Part shown: positions 25,201 through 38,260 of the stretch, piece after piece | Layout of the letters: each line of letters opens with the position of its first letter | How positions within the stretch are numbered: the first letter of the stretch is position 1 | Assembly: GCA_013399875.1 (NCBI GenBank) | Contig: VXAZ01000263.1 | Coordinates: 373,262 to 437,261 of the forward strand | Source of the DNA: Gymnorhina tibicen | Taxonomy: Eukaryota; Chordata; Aves; Passeriformes; Artamidae | Direction of reading: 5' to 3' | DNA length: 64,000 bases | The notes under the pieces: generated by a model | What the model was told of the DNA's origin: nothing | What the model saw: the letters and a program-made list of their open reading frames with translations, nothing else | Databases searched by the model: none | Made by a program: the position numbers and the translations under genes

Positions 25201-27787
25201 TCCTCCTGTCACTGTGTTCATTTGCAAAGCAAATTTTGAAAGGGATGAACACTGGCAGGCTAAGCAGAGTGAAGAGATGCTACAATGCTGCCAAAGGAGA
25301 ACAAAGGAACAAAGGAGAACACCGCGTGGGAAGATCTGGGATTGCCTTAGGAGTAGAATAATAGAAGTGGGAGGAAAGTTATAAAAATCCAAGTTCTCCA
25401 GAACATCTCACAAGTGCTGCACAAGTAGATGAGCCTAGGCATGACAGATAATGATGCAGCAACTATGGTCTGACAGCTCAACAGAAAAAAAAAACCCTAA
25501 ATTATACCTGGGCACAAAGTATTAATGTCACTGTACAGCAACCCCAGTGAAACCTCAACTCAACAGCTCATTTCTGTTAATGTATATTCAAGACCTGATT
25601 TAACTTGAACAAGTAAAAAGGTTGTTTACTTGCAAGAAGAAAGAGTCTAGCACATGAGGGAAGACTAAGAGACAAGACTTTATTATCTGAACATATTGGA
25701 GACAGAAGTGTTTAAGTTACAGTTCAAATACTGCCACAAAACTAATGTATTGTTACTGCATTCTGACAAGCTGAAGTGTTCTTCCCTTCTGAATGGAAGA
25801 GCAATGACAGAAAACGTAATTTTTAAAGGGTGTCAGTCAATTCATAAGTGGAATTTATATTATCATCTGCAACTATGTGGGCACCGACTCAGTGACCCAA
25901 GATGCTCCTTCCAGTCTTGAATGTGCACCTCTCTCTTAACATCACTATAAATCTTCCCAAAGGAAATTCCAGTGTGGGCATAAACCACTTTCTTCACCCA
26001 AATGTGCCATGCCCTTTAGCCTGAAATTAGCAGTGAACACCTGAACTGGAAATGCAAGACTCCTCTGAGCCTACCTCAATTTTCCAGTCTGTTGAATTTT
26101 TAAACAAATTCCACTATAAGGAGCTTCTTGCTGCCTAGCCCCTTACACATTTAATATAGATCTACCAATATTTTATATAGATCTTCTGTATCCTCTCTGC
26201 TCTCCTGTGTTTTTACTGTTTTCTTGCTTCAAATACCCATTTGTTCCTGCTGAATTTCCTGGGCCTATAACAGCATGCTGTAGCCCAGCACTCGAGGCAG
26301 AAGCCTTAGAGGCTTCCAGGAGCAGCAGACGTGGCTGGTACCCTCACGCTTCTCCATGCGGCACCACCAGCCCTAGAAGGTGCAGATTCATCTTTGGTCA
26401 CAGTTCATGCTCTGCCTTCTCCTCCCCCTTTCCTGTACTTCATTCTTTACCCTGCAATACATTTCTTTCAGAAATGATTCTGAAGTGATGTTTTAGACTT
26501 GACATGCCATGTCTTTTTTAGCATTTAATAAGCCGGTTTAATAGCAAGTACTTATTTGCCTGCATCTCCCACCTGCAATTTCTTAGCACTAATGCTGGTG
26601 TTGCCAAGCTCTAAGGTTCCTCCCCATAAAAGTGGTATTAAATGAACTTCTAAATTACAGACCTTCTCCTACATGTTCTAAATATATATAGGATTATTTC
26701 TTTTGCTCAGCTGGAGTTAATTTAATCTAATTTGATTCTGGGGATTGGGGCTTGTCAGTGCATCAACTCTGCTTAAATCATATCTCTTACCAGATACTAC
26801 TGTTTTTCAAGACCACCAGCAAGTAAAATACCAAAATTGTTGCTCTTCAGTGCAAAGAAAAAACCCAACACTTCTGAAACAAAGTCCTAATTAAAGTCTG
26901 GTAATTCTAGATTTGATTTTGGCACAGAACAGAACTAACAAACCCTAACAATACTTATTAAATTCAAACTAATTTTTGAATAAGAAACCTAGAACTTGAA
27001 CTTTTAAATGTGTCTGGAGGCTACAGTAAGGAAGAACGTACCTGCATACCATTTTCTAATTGAGTATCCAATTCAAAGTTTCTACTTACTCATTCAAATG
27101 CAAATTAAACTAGCTAAAGCACAAATGCCCAGTCTGAGACACAAATTCAATTATAACAAGTCAGTTGCTGAATTCTTAATATGGATGCTTTTCTGTACTT
27201 ATATTTATATTTTAATCTAGACAGAAAAAACCCAGCAACCCTGATGAGGCATGCACAGATTAAACTTCATGGTTCTTATGTATATGATAAATTAGAACAA
27301 GCCAAATAAAACAGACAAATAGGAGCTCTGGGATTTTTTATTTTTTTTACTTTAAGAGACAGGTATGACCATTTTTTGTGAAGACTTCTCTCGGTGAAAG
27401 AACCGTAACCCCAGACATCAGCCAAGAGATATGATCTCAGACTGCTATTTTTGGTATGACCACAGGTAGATTAAAGGATGGAAGAGATTGTTCATCTGAA
27501 TTATGACTTGACTAAAAAGTACTTCATGCCTTTAGCTTCTATAAACACCTTTCAAATTTCAGCTAATTAAGAGGTGAAGCTCTTTGAATGAGCACTCCTG
27601 CAGACACCCAAGTCAGAAGATTTTGGGAGGCTTGTTCCATGCACGGAACTGAGCAGCCTCCAGCAATTCCACACACTGACCCACCCCAGCAGGTAAACAC
27701 CATGCTCAAGGGCTCCAATCACACAGAAGTGCAACCCACATCTCCCATTTTTTGTGGCAGTTCCTTCCCACAGGGTATGTGGCTGGT
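22297..27787. other. Long non-coding stretch
   Basis: A+T-rich sequence with no recognised gene. It contains an A/C-rich tract (23858-23897), a POU/homeodomain-like site ATTATGCATATTCTTAATTA at about 23370-23390, and two very short minus-strand splice-bounded open intervals (about 24200-24243 and 26079-26117) that are too short to support. The last five bases (27783-27787, CTGGT) are the left target duplication of the next LTR. Confidence 0.5.
23858..23897 (+). repeat. A/C-rich simple tract
   Basis: Imperfect (CAAA)n and (CAA)n units on the plus strand, of the same type as the longer tracts elsewhere left of the CpG island. Confidence 0.7.
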
Positions 27788-28773
27788 TGTAATGGGCTGA
27801 CCTTGGCTGGATACCAGGTCACTTCCCAACTCAGCTGGAGAGGGGAGAGAAAATACAACTGAAGGCTCAAGGGTTGAGATGAGGACAGGGAGACATCACT
27901 CACCAGTTACCTCCGCAGGCAAAACAGACTTGATTTGAGGAAAATTAATTGAATTTATTGCCAGTCAAATCAGAGTAGGATAATAAGAAAATAAGAACAA
28001 ATCTTAAAACACCTTGCCCCCACCCTTCCCCTCTTTTTGGTCTTAACTTTACTCCTGAATTCTCTACACCCACAGTGGTGCAGGGGGATGGGAAATGGTC
28101 AGCTCATCACATGTTGTTTCTGCTGCTCCTTCCTCCTCAGGGGGAGGACTCTGCACACTCTTCCCCTGCTCCATCCCACAGGAGATGTTCTCCATGAACT
28201 TCTGCAATATGAGACCTTCACACAGGTTCTTCACAAACTGCTCCAGTGTGGGTCCCTTCCATGGTGTGCAGTCCTTCAGGAACAGACTGCTCCAGTGTGA
28301 ATCCCCCACAGGGTAACTAGTCCTGCCAGCAAACCTGCTCCAGTGCAGGCTTCTCACAAGGTCTCAGCCTCCTTTGGGCTCTGCTCTGCCGTGGGGTTCT
28401 CCACAGACTGCAGGTGGATGTCTGCTTCACTATGGGCCTCCATGGGCTGCAGGGACACAGCTGTCACACCATGGGCTGCAGGGGAACCTCAGCTCCAGTG
28501 CCTGGAGCACCTCCGGCCCCTCCTTCTCTGCCCTTGGTGTCTGCAGAGCTGTTTCTCTCACATATTCTCACTCCTCTCTCCTGCTGAATTTCCACTGTGT
28601 AGATTCTTCCCCCTCCTTAAATACATTATCCCAGAGGTACTGCCACCATCGCTGATGTGCTCCATGGGTGACACTGGCTGTATTGGACATGGGGGAAGTT
28701 TCTGGCATCTTCTCACAGAAGCCACATCTTTAGCCCCACCAATACCAAAACCTGGCCCTGAAAACCCAATATA
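27788..28773 (-). mobile_element. Avian endogenous-retrovirus solo LTR, about 1 kb
   Basis: The minus-strand element ends GGTCAGCCCATTACA at 27788 and begins near 28773. It is flanked by CTGGT at 27783-27787 and CTGGT at 28774-28778, a perfect 5-bp target-site duplication. A minus-strand AATAAA lies at 27954-27959 and a TATA-like TATTTAAG at about 28616-28623. The layout matches a long LTR family I recall from bird genomes, with ERVL-like 5-bp duplication, though the exact family is not assigned. The middle carries repeated modules containing CTGCTCCAGTGTG or a variant at 28238, 28287 and 28335, about 48 bp apart. No internal retroviral genes remain. Open frames inside (28037-28300, 28343-28825 and others) are by-products of the GC-rich LTR. 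Confidence 0.88.
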
Positions 28774-31700
28774 CTGGTTCAGAGAAAGCCAGCCTTCTCC
28801 AGGGAATACTTCTCATCCTCCTTAAACCACACTTCACAGATGTGTGCACCAGCACTACCGATCCAATCTGCTTGTAAGCCCAGTGACTGACAGCAGAGCC
28901 AGGACTGTGTGCCCTGACAGTAACAAGCCTTGTTAACACAGTAGCTTAAGTAATCCATTCTTGCCCTCATAAAAATCTGTGAATCTTGTTCAGTGCCATG
29001 TGCTCAGAGATCAATATGTTTCACTAGATCCCCAAAAAGATGCTTTGATCTTGTGTTGGAAGCATCCAGGTATCAGATCATTTTGTTTCAGAAAGGCCAT
29101 TCAAATCAAAAGCAAAATACATACATCTCTTTCCATCACGTACACATGAAACAGGATGTGTAAACACATTCTGCTTACAGTGTTACCCAAACACTGAATT
29201 TAAAGGACTTTACGGTCGAAGCTGACCTGTAGCCATAGAAGCCTAATGTTACAGTTTGGCAGATTTTCAGAGTCAAAGGTTACACCTAAAACAGAAAAGC
29301 AAAGATAGAGTTTATTACAGAATTTAAATCATATTTGATGATCCACCATGACCCTAAATTTAGCTTTACATCATCTAAAAATCTATCCATAAACCAAAGA
29401 TTAAACAGCTAAGCACAGCCTTCCACTTAGCCCATCAGCTCCAAACTGAATACAACCAAACTCAACTCCATACTAAATACAAGTTTTTAACAAATTTTAC
29501 TCTGATAGAAGAGTTTTATATGGTCCAGATTTCCTGCTGATCAGCTAGATATACTTTATCCTATAAATTTTTATTTATGTAAGTAGCTGTTTCATGAATG
29601 TACTTTTAAAGTATCTTCTCCTGCTCTCCATACTTCATTTATTTGCATCAGCATCCTCCTCCTTACTTCTGTCCTTTTATCACAAATCTTCCTGCAAAAT
29701 AATTTGCAGTTTTCCTGTAGCTCCATGATGTGCTCACACCTTTTTGGCGTTAAAAAAAGAGCAGAAATATTTGCAGTGCCGTGATAGATGTAATTTGAAG
29801 AGGAGAAGAGAAAGATTAAGTTTGTTACACTGTGTCTTTTGGAAGGTGCTTTCTGGACAATTAAAGGGTGCATTAAGCTAAGCATAACACTTCTGAAAGC
29901 ATACAATTATTCATAAAGGTCTCTTGTGCTTAGCTTTATATTTTTTCCCCAACAATATTTAGTGCAACTTGCAAACATCAATAAAGAACACGGCACCTAA
30001 GAATATCTAACACACCCACTTAAGGTACGATATTGGCACTTACAAACTATCCTAGTAAAACTTCTGAAGGGCAAAACTAAAACAAGAACTCCAAAGTGAA
30101 GTATAGCAATCAATCTTACACAAACACAGCAAGCTTTCACAGCCACCAAGACATGTCCTTGCATGTATTAGAGCAGGTAGGCTATTCTGCTTTCTGCTCT
30201 AAGCACTAAAAATCCTAGAGGAGAGATTTCATGCCAGACTAGAAGACAGAGAAACAATCGTAAAAATGTATAATTTAAAGTAATTTTGTCTTTAAAATAC
30301 ACCAGTACAGAACTTCACTACTTTAATGTTTTAATAAAGAAGTTGCATACACACAGAGCGGATACTGGGTCACAGGGATCTCAGTGGCAGAGCTGCCACC
30401 TTGTAATAGCAGAGAATTAGTTTGTCAACATTAGAAATAATCAGGACTTCCCTGTTTATTTAGCAGATTTAATAATAGTAAAAACAAAGAACCCTGGTCA
30501 TTTGCAATGGTGAAACTTAACCAACATGTATGTATGAGTTATTCCACTTTGAAAACTCACACTGCTGAAAAAAAGTTAAATCAGTTTCTAAGATCAGCCA
30601 AAGAAATAAAGACAAAGCAAGCAAAACCTCAGCAGGACAGGTGATTTGATTTCAGTCGACAGAAGTTACACATCACCTAGTTTCCACTAAGGACACCACT
30701 GCTACACTAAAGCCCTGCAATTTGACATCAAAGGAGTTTTGAAAGAATAGTACATTACATACGGAAATCATTATTTTTCTTCACTTCCTGACATTTTACA
30801 GCAACTGCCCAAGGGACATGAGAGACTTCAGCGTTGGTCAAATAAGAATCTGAGAAAAAAAAATCTGTTTTACTAACACAGACAACTTAATTGGAAGAGC
30901 TGCTAAAGTGACCTTCCAAGTGATGAGTTGTAATCAGGATGCTCCACTTCCTGAGCATGTAAATGAATTAAAGCCCGAAGAAGGTACTGGACAGCTGCCT
31001 TAGAGCTTCTAACACCCAAAGGTGTTTTCGAAACTGGCTACAAAAGGACATATAGTCCATCTTAGAAATAACTCTCTTAAGAGTACAATTCAAGAGCACA
31101 CAATTAGCTGGAAACTGCATCCTGAGAGTAGTGTGGTGTGCCTCTTCATTACCTTGGCTGATGAGGCAAGGCAATATGAGAACTGTACTCAAATGGGAAT
31201 AAAACAGCCAAGACTGTCAGGGACTGAGACAGGAGAAAAGGAAGAAAGGAGAGGAAAATGAAAAAAAAACAGTCAGGCACCAGTTTCCTCAAACTGTGGA
31301 AAAGAGCAAAAAGTCTGAAGTACAGATCTACTTTTAAAGAAAAGAGTCTTCAAAGCAGCCACTCCAGCTTCAGCAAAAAGTCACTTGGTAGGAGGAAAAA
31401 TGTTCAGGATGTTGAGAAACAGCCCATGCTGGAGAAGAAACCATTGCTGTACAGCACAGTATGCTCTCTTTCAACAAGTTTCAATTCAGAACATTATCTA
31501 ACTTGTATTTTCAATATTAAAATGCAGAAAGTAACAGCAAATAATTAAATAGTATCTTTATTTCCTTATTTTAAGGAAATCAGTCACACTGTATGAAAAT
31601 ACAGTGATCAGGAGTCCACTCACACCACTATGTTTTTTTCCTTCTGTAGGATGTTTCTACACTGCAGTAATAGGACACAAAGCACAAGGAAAAAAGGCAT

Positions 31701-33204
31701 CTGCAGAAGTACATGTTAATCTGCAGGCACCAGCTTATGAAAACCTTTGCTACAGTTTATTTTCCTTTACAGAATAAAGCAAAACAAAGAACTGGAATGA
31801 AGTAACAGAGAATTTAAAACACATTCAGTCAGCCCTGCCCAAGGCCCATAGTAAAGGCTGAAAAATAAAATAATTCTACGTTTTCTTAGAGTGAGACAAA
31901 AAAATGGAGATGACAGTGTTTGGATCACCATCTTTGTTGTATTGTTCTACTCTGTGTTCACAAAAAAAAGAAAAGAATTGCCAGCTAAATGCTTTATGTC
32001 ATTTATTTTAAAATTAAAAAATACCACTTTAATAACTGATCAACAGGAGGAATTTATAATGAAAAATGGGCTTTAATAATATTCACTACACACAGAAACA
32101 CAAGGGTTTATTGGTAATAAAAGCCTTAATTACAGACTCAATTATTGATAGGCATAAATGAAGTACAGTTATATCATTTTTATAAGCTGTGCAAAATATA
32201 AAATAGAAAGCAAAGAAACCATTCCTAGGCTTTATTACTTAATGTCAGTAAGCGATTTTTTTTCTTTTTAATTTATGAAAAAAATTCTGCAACAGCCCTC
32301 ATTCCCTCTGCTCTTCTTTTCCTTTACCTTTCACTTAGCTTTTCCACCTCCATCCAATTTCTCCTTTCATGCAGTAACAGACTCCTTCCCAGGCTACTTA
32401 AATTCTTTCCTTCTGTCATTTTAGATGATGATAGGAATGAGTTCCACTGAGTCTTTGACCTGGCCAGCAGCAAACCAGGCAGCTCCTGCTCCCCCAGGCA
32501 CCCTGCAGCACCACTGCCTCAGGTGCAGCAGCAGCAGCTTTTGCTAGAGGGACAACCCCACCTGGCCAGGACAAGGTGGTGATAAAATGAAATTGTGGTT
32601 TGTCACCAATACCCTTCTCTCATCTCTGCATTGCAAAGGGCAGAGCTCACAAACATGTCCCTCTCCTGTCCCCACAGGACTTTGAGAAACAGTCTTGCAA
32701 GTCTCCAACCCCTTTTGTATGGCTCAGGTACCTCTGAGCCGATGTTCCACAAGGCAGCAACAAAACTAGAAAGAAAACTGTGTTGTTAACACTGCAACCC
32801 AGCAGCACCTCCATAAATCAACTCCTAGCACAGAACCACAGCTACATCTTTCCCCACCACAGTGCTGTGCTCATTCCAGGATCCTTGCACAGCCCCAGGC
32901 ACACTTAGCACCCCAGAAAACCACTGCCAGAAAACACCTGCCCTGCCCTGTAATCAACCCCCTGCTCACTGAAGAGTTGGTTAAACCATCTGTGTGGTCT
33001 GGATTCCCTGACTAATTTGTGCAGAAAGTTGGGGCAACTTGAGAAGACACGAATGATCTTGGAGAACAGAAAAATAGCCCCACTAAACACAGATATCGAG
33101 GCCTGAAGGAGAATCGAGCCAGTCAGGCTAGCGGAGGTTGCTATTCTTAGCATTGCTTCCAGCTAAATAAAGATTTCTGAGTTAAATAAAGATATCAAGT
33201 GTAC
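28774..33204. other. Long non-coding stretch
   Basis: It begins with the right CTGGT target duplication. The sequence is A+T-rich with no recognised gene, repeat or RNA. A GC-richer segment at 32450-32600 (CAG/CTG-rich) and 32800-33170 shows nothing identifiable. Confidence 0.5.
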
Positions 33205-33272
33205 CTAAGAAATGCTTTCATTTTCACTGCTGCTGCAATCTGCAGCTGGCGGTTGAGTTTCTCAGTGAGGAC
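33205..33272 (-). CDS. Candidate coding exon, 68 nt, minus strand, unidentified
   Basis: On the minus strand a good acceptor (TTTTTCTTCCCAG) and a donor (TTAG followed by GTACAC) bound 68 nt. Only one of three frames is open; it starts at a codon boundary and ends after two bases of a codon, and its peptide includes EKLNRQLQIAAAVKMKAF, an amphipathic, helix-like stretch with ordinary codon use and one CpG codon (CGC). I do not recognise the protein. Its direction agrees with the proposed leftward transcription unit from the CpG island. Entry phase matches the exit of the 42007-42072 candidate, and exit phase matches the entry of 4272-4440. With so many possible splice pairs, an open 22-codon interval can arise by chance. 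Confidence 0.35.
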
Positions 33273-33815
33273 CTGGGAAGAAAAAGTTCTACAAACTTAA
33301 AATGACTGGACATGGCCAGAGATTCAAATGTTATCTACAACTTTTAAAAATAGAGGTGCAATCAGGACACTAAGTCAATTACCAGAGAGATAATACTGAA
33401 ACAGAAAATGCGGTTAATGAGAGGCTGACTAATGCCAATTAAATGCTCTTTGAAAAAATAGGATGCCTGTGATAAAGTATGATTCAGAAACTAACTGGTC
33501 TATGAAAGTTAGCCTTGAACAAGAAATAACAAATAGTCGTGTTAAATAACAGAGCAAGAACACTACTTCTTAAATTAAAAATGAGCAAAAGCTCAACTGG
33601 TAACACTAAGCAGTTTCAGAAGATTTTACCATGCTCATAGAGAAATAAACAAACAAAGAGGTACAAGACACCCAGTTTCAACAAAATTAATTTTATCTTG
33701 AACAAAATAACCAAGAAATACAAACAAATCAAATATGCTACTGGGCATGATCTGGCTAGCAGAGCAACTTGATCCAACCATTTCTGATAGCTGCAATTTC
33801 AGGTATTAGGAACTT

Positions 33816-33882
33816 CAAAAAAACCTCAAAAACAACAACAACCAAAAAAACCACCCCAAACACAAAAAAACCACCACCCCAA
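33816..33882 (+). repeat. A/C-rich low-complexity tract
   Basis: CAACAACAACC, AAAAAAACCACCCC and CACAAAAAAACCACC units on the plus strand, T/G-rich on the minus strand. Confidence 0.8.
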
Positions 33883-35279
33883 GGATTATATTGCACAAAA
33901 TATATTTTTTTAAAAATATTTCAGTGAAGTAAGCTGTGCAGAGGTATGGAACTCTGACAGGATATGCTGCCATCCAGCAGAAAACAAAAAACAAAGCTTG
34001 CACAAGCCTCCAGAAATACCATCACAGAAGAGTCCATAATCAAACATCGATTATAGAACATTTGAGCAGAAATAAAGGAGTGTTTGATAAGAAGGTACTT
34101 CAAAAACAAGAACATGAAAGGTTGCATATAAACAGCAAATGCTGGGCTAGCAGGACTGAAAGACTGACAATTTTATGGCACAAGGCACTCACAGCCTGTC
34201 ACCAGCAACAAATAACTTCTGCACACAAAGAATTTGGATCCTTGTTGAGAACGTTGGAGGAAAATAAAATAACAAAAAAAGAAGAAAGTTATCCTTTGTT
34301 ACTCTCCCACTTAGCTGTAAATTCTGAACAATGATGTGGCTGAACTAACCACGCAGGGATGCAAGCATTCTTTAAACTCACAAAGCTGAAACTAAAGTAA
34401 TCTGTGTTTACAAGTGAAAAAAAAGGTGTTTGACTAATGAGAAAGTACACACCATCATCTTTGTTGTGGGATGAATGTAAATTGAGCTTAGAAATTGAAG
34501 GGCTTGACCCTCATCTTTCAGAAGCCAGTTTAAAAGACTTCAGGAAGAAACATTTCTCCCTCATCTCCCCTAAAATGCAGCATGTAGAAATACACTGGGA
34601 TAATGTGTAGGCATTCACTGAAAATTATTACAGCTCCTAACCTTTGCTAACAAGCTTCAAGGCTAGGTAATTGATTATAAAAATGAAACTGCATTTACTA
34701 TTTGCTAACTTCTGATAAGCAGCAGGTATATAATTGATTCTCCCTTTCAGTATGCATGCAATTGCACTGGTATGAAAGCCTGTATGTGAAATCCTGGTAT
34801 TGTATTTAACAGCTGGTTTCACTGCCTACTTTCCCCTCTACGAATAAAGACTGAACTCAAATTGCCATAAAAAAATGATATGGACTACTTCAGTGTATTT
34901 AGTGTTATTACTGGGTAAATGGCCTCAGACAAAATGAGATGCAAGGTTATCTTAAGTTACTGCTTTTCTGGAAGGGAATCTAGGAGTCAGAAGCAATCAT
35001 TAGTCATTGTTGCACAAGTCTCTCAAGAAGGTCTGTGTCACAGAAATCTGGCAAATCTCATAATCCTGTGTTTCCAGATCTCCAAGGCATAATTTGGTAG
35101 ACAAATTCTGATTAATTAGCTATACCAGAATAGTCTGCTAACATCAACATAGTTCTCATCAGCATGTGTATTCCTGGAAGCATAACAATTCTCCCTTCTT
35201 CCTCTGCCTTGCTTTGCTTTCGACAGTGCAGTCTGCTCACGTAAGCACATCTATGCTTACACCTGGGCTGGTGTAGAAG

Positions 35280-35311
35280 CACCAGGGAAACATGAAACAC
35301 CAGGGAAACAT
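35280..35311. repeat. Short tandem duplication, 18-bp period
   Basis: CACCAGGGAAACAT occurs at 35280 and again at 35298, separated by GAAA. This is a direct duplication of an 18-bp unit with the second copy partial. Confidence 0.75.
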
Positions 35312-37639
35312 ATTCTTGAGCAAAGGTCATCCGGTAGTTAGCCCTGAGAATTCTACCTAATACTTATCTGATGTGGTTCATCTCTAGATCACCCCAAAAC
35401 CCCTAAAGCTTGTGTTTAATGACCCACAGGGAGAAAAGAGCGTACTCCTTTGCATAATCTCCTGCTGGCCTAGAGCACAAGTCTCTCCCCATGGTCACTC
35501 ACACAAATAGTTCAAGGCAAAGGACTTTGAATCCTCATCACATTCACTTCTGATGGAATGATTCCTAGACTGAGAAATTCTGCAAAACACTCCTAGGTGT
35601 TATTTGACATAACAGATGAGCCTGTGATTAAAAGATTCATGTTGTCATGCAATTATAGGCATGGTTAGTGCAAGACAGAAAAAAATTGTTTAAGCCCATT
35701 CTTTCTTTAGACTGAGCACAAGTTCAAGTAGAAAGCACCATGCCTAGAGATCAATCTTCCACTGTTGTGCCTGTCCACTGCAAAGGGAACAGAGCACAAG
35801 CCAGTCTTCAAGAACTCCCACTTTATCCCAGTAAATTTCCTATAGGTCTTGCTTCCTATCGCAGTTTTATGCACTGAGAGCCAAGATTTTACTGGATTTC
35901 ATTTATGTCTAGAAAACTTTTTAAGCATTTAAGTCTCTTGCAGCTAGTCAGTCATCCTTCCTTCACTTACATTTTACAGTCTTCCAGTCTAATGAAAATG
36001 GATGTCCAGGAGCTGGAACAACTTAAATGATCATTATTCACAACAAGCTAATAAAATATGTTTCGCTGAAACTTAAAATTTAAAAAAATACAAGCTGAAA
36101 TTAAAACTATGCTGGGAGTTTATTTTAAATAGCAATAACAATAAAGCACTACAATATCTCGTTGAAAAGTGGGACACAAACAACACATGAATGGGACCGT
36201 AACTGAATTAGTCTACACTGCAAAATAAAGAAGTAATCATCACAGGATTTGATAGCCATGCATTTAAACATATCCTAATCCCAAAACTAATAAGAAGGCA
36301 TAACTATAAAAATAGATCTCTCATGTTAAGTCTCATAAAAGTCACAAAACTGCAAATCTGCTCTAAAGGATTTTCTCACATTTTAATTAACTATCATAAA
36401 AATATTGTGATGAGATAATCTCAGTTTATATAGAAGAATTTTCTCCATTTAAATTATACTCAAGAAAGCTTAGTAAGATGCCTATTCCCTGCTGACAGGC
36501 ACAAAAAAAATATATATCCATTCTCATATATTATATTTTATAGATGGGAAAACCACACGTGTGCAATTTAAAAATGGAGGCTTTAAAAAGTCAGCCAAAG
36601 ATGTGAACTTGCATCAGACTTCGGAAGACTGAACTAGATCAATCCCCTACCTAAACTATTTCTCTAAAAGTCGTGACAGCTCAATATAGTCTGCGAGGAG
36701 CAGAAAGATACCATGACTCACAGACAGTGTCCAGCATCTTAAAAGCCTCTACACCATCACTTATGGTTTACTGTATCCTGCCATGCCTCCTCTGCATGGG
36801 CCCTGGTATCTCTGTCCTAAAAATTAGGTCCTTAAAAATCTATTGAAATACACAAATAATTTCAAAGCTGGGTGTTCAAACACATGCTGGATCGTGGCCC
36901 AAAACTATTGTGGTTAACTTAATTTCTGGATTTTGTGACTAAGCAAAGGTGCTGTTATAGGTTTACAGCACCTGTCAACTACTGCAGGCTGGTTCTCCCC
37001 ACCTCAGTCCAGACACAGCATGAACAGGCTTAGACCAGAAAAATAGTTGACTGTTGCAATTTCAGCAGCAGCGGGTCATATATCTGTATTTATTACAATG
37101 TTCTTATTAAACAACTAATGTTACATTTCTTCAGAACTGGTAAAAATGCATTGTGAGAACACAGGCTGCTTCCTTCCAGGAGTGAGAGCTTCTTGACTAT
37201 CTTGAATGCCCACAGGGTAAGGTGTGAGTCACTCCAGAGAAATCTGATGGCCCAACAGGACAGAGACAGACATTTAGGTCACCCAGAGATTATGCTCAGC
37301 ACATGACACCCTTTCCCTGACACATTACCTCATACACCAAGACTCTTATGACAATTAGAAGAAATCATTCAGGGCCTCCCCCCAAAAAGGCTGTCAGTAT
37401 GAAGAGCTTTTCAGTTTATCTGTCCTGACCCCTACATGGAGAAGGGAGGCTGTCTAGAAAGCGTGCCTTAGTCCAGGTGGTTGCCCTACGAGCACAGGCC
37501 ACGTATGCCCAATGCAAGGATGTGTCAGCTTTGCAAAATCCCTGTGGGGAAGCAGAGATGGTTTCCTGAGACAGGAAATAACACCGAACTGTGTGGCTGA
37601 CAAAAGGGGAACAATATGGTGACGTGGCAGTAACATGAT

Positions 37640-38260
37640 CCTTACCAAGAGGGCCATCCAGCTAAATTAGGGCAGGTGAAAGAGAAGGGCGTGACTGCCA
37701 AACTCAGGGGAGCACGGGGAGATACAGACAGGGGAGGGCAGGCACTGCCCATCCTGAAATTGGGTTCTCCCCTGCTCCTCTCCCTCAAAATACTCTGATC
37801 AGGGGCTCTCCTCAACCGGAATGCTTTCTGCTCTCCTGTCACAACTTGTTTCACTCTCAAGCCCAAACCCAGCTGCCTTTTCTGTGCAGAGGAGTTTCCT
37901 CCCCCATCCACGTGAGGGGAAGAGGCAGCACACGCTGGCTCTGTGCAGCTGTGCCAGGGCCCTCTGCTTCCTTCCTCCTGCCACGGTCTCCCTGCTCTCC
38001 CACCCCAGGCTCTCCACCACCACCACCCCTTCCCACTGTTTCTGCAGCAGCAGGGGACGTGACAGCCCCGATCCAAAAGCTGGGCTCCCCTCAAACTCAG
38101 CTGACTGTTCTCCAGAAACTCACACCCACAAGACATGCAAGCCCCACACACGCCAGCTGCAGCTCCTCCTGTCCCCACAGTGTCTGTCCCTTCTGCCCCA
38201 GCTTCCCAAATGACGTTGTATCCTTCCCAGTCTCCGTCGCAAAGGCCCCTTTCCATGATT
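37640..38260. other. GC-rich, pyrimidine-skewed block with long open frames on both strands
   Basis: This 600-bp block is clearly more GC-rich than its surroundings and C/T-rich on the plus strand. It is open for 204 codons on the minus strand and for 130 and 153 codons in two plus-strand frames. The minus-strand frame stops exactly at a good donor motif (CTCTTG followed by GTAAGG at 37645 downward), but its predicted peptide is biased (runs of W, G and R) and unlike a folded protein. High GC removes stop codons, so the frames alone mean little. It could be an untranslated exon, a minor promoter or a GC-rich intronic segment. Confidence 0.35.

Noticed and set aside
28343..28825. 160-codon plus-strand frame
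   Set aside because: Antisense to the solo LTR at 27788-28773; a by-product of its GC-rich body.
37642..38256. 204-codon minus-strand frame
   Set aside because: GC-rich region is open in several frames on both strands; the peptide has W/G/R runs and no domain. Kept only as a compositional block.
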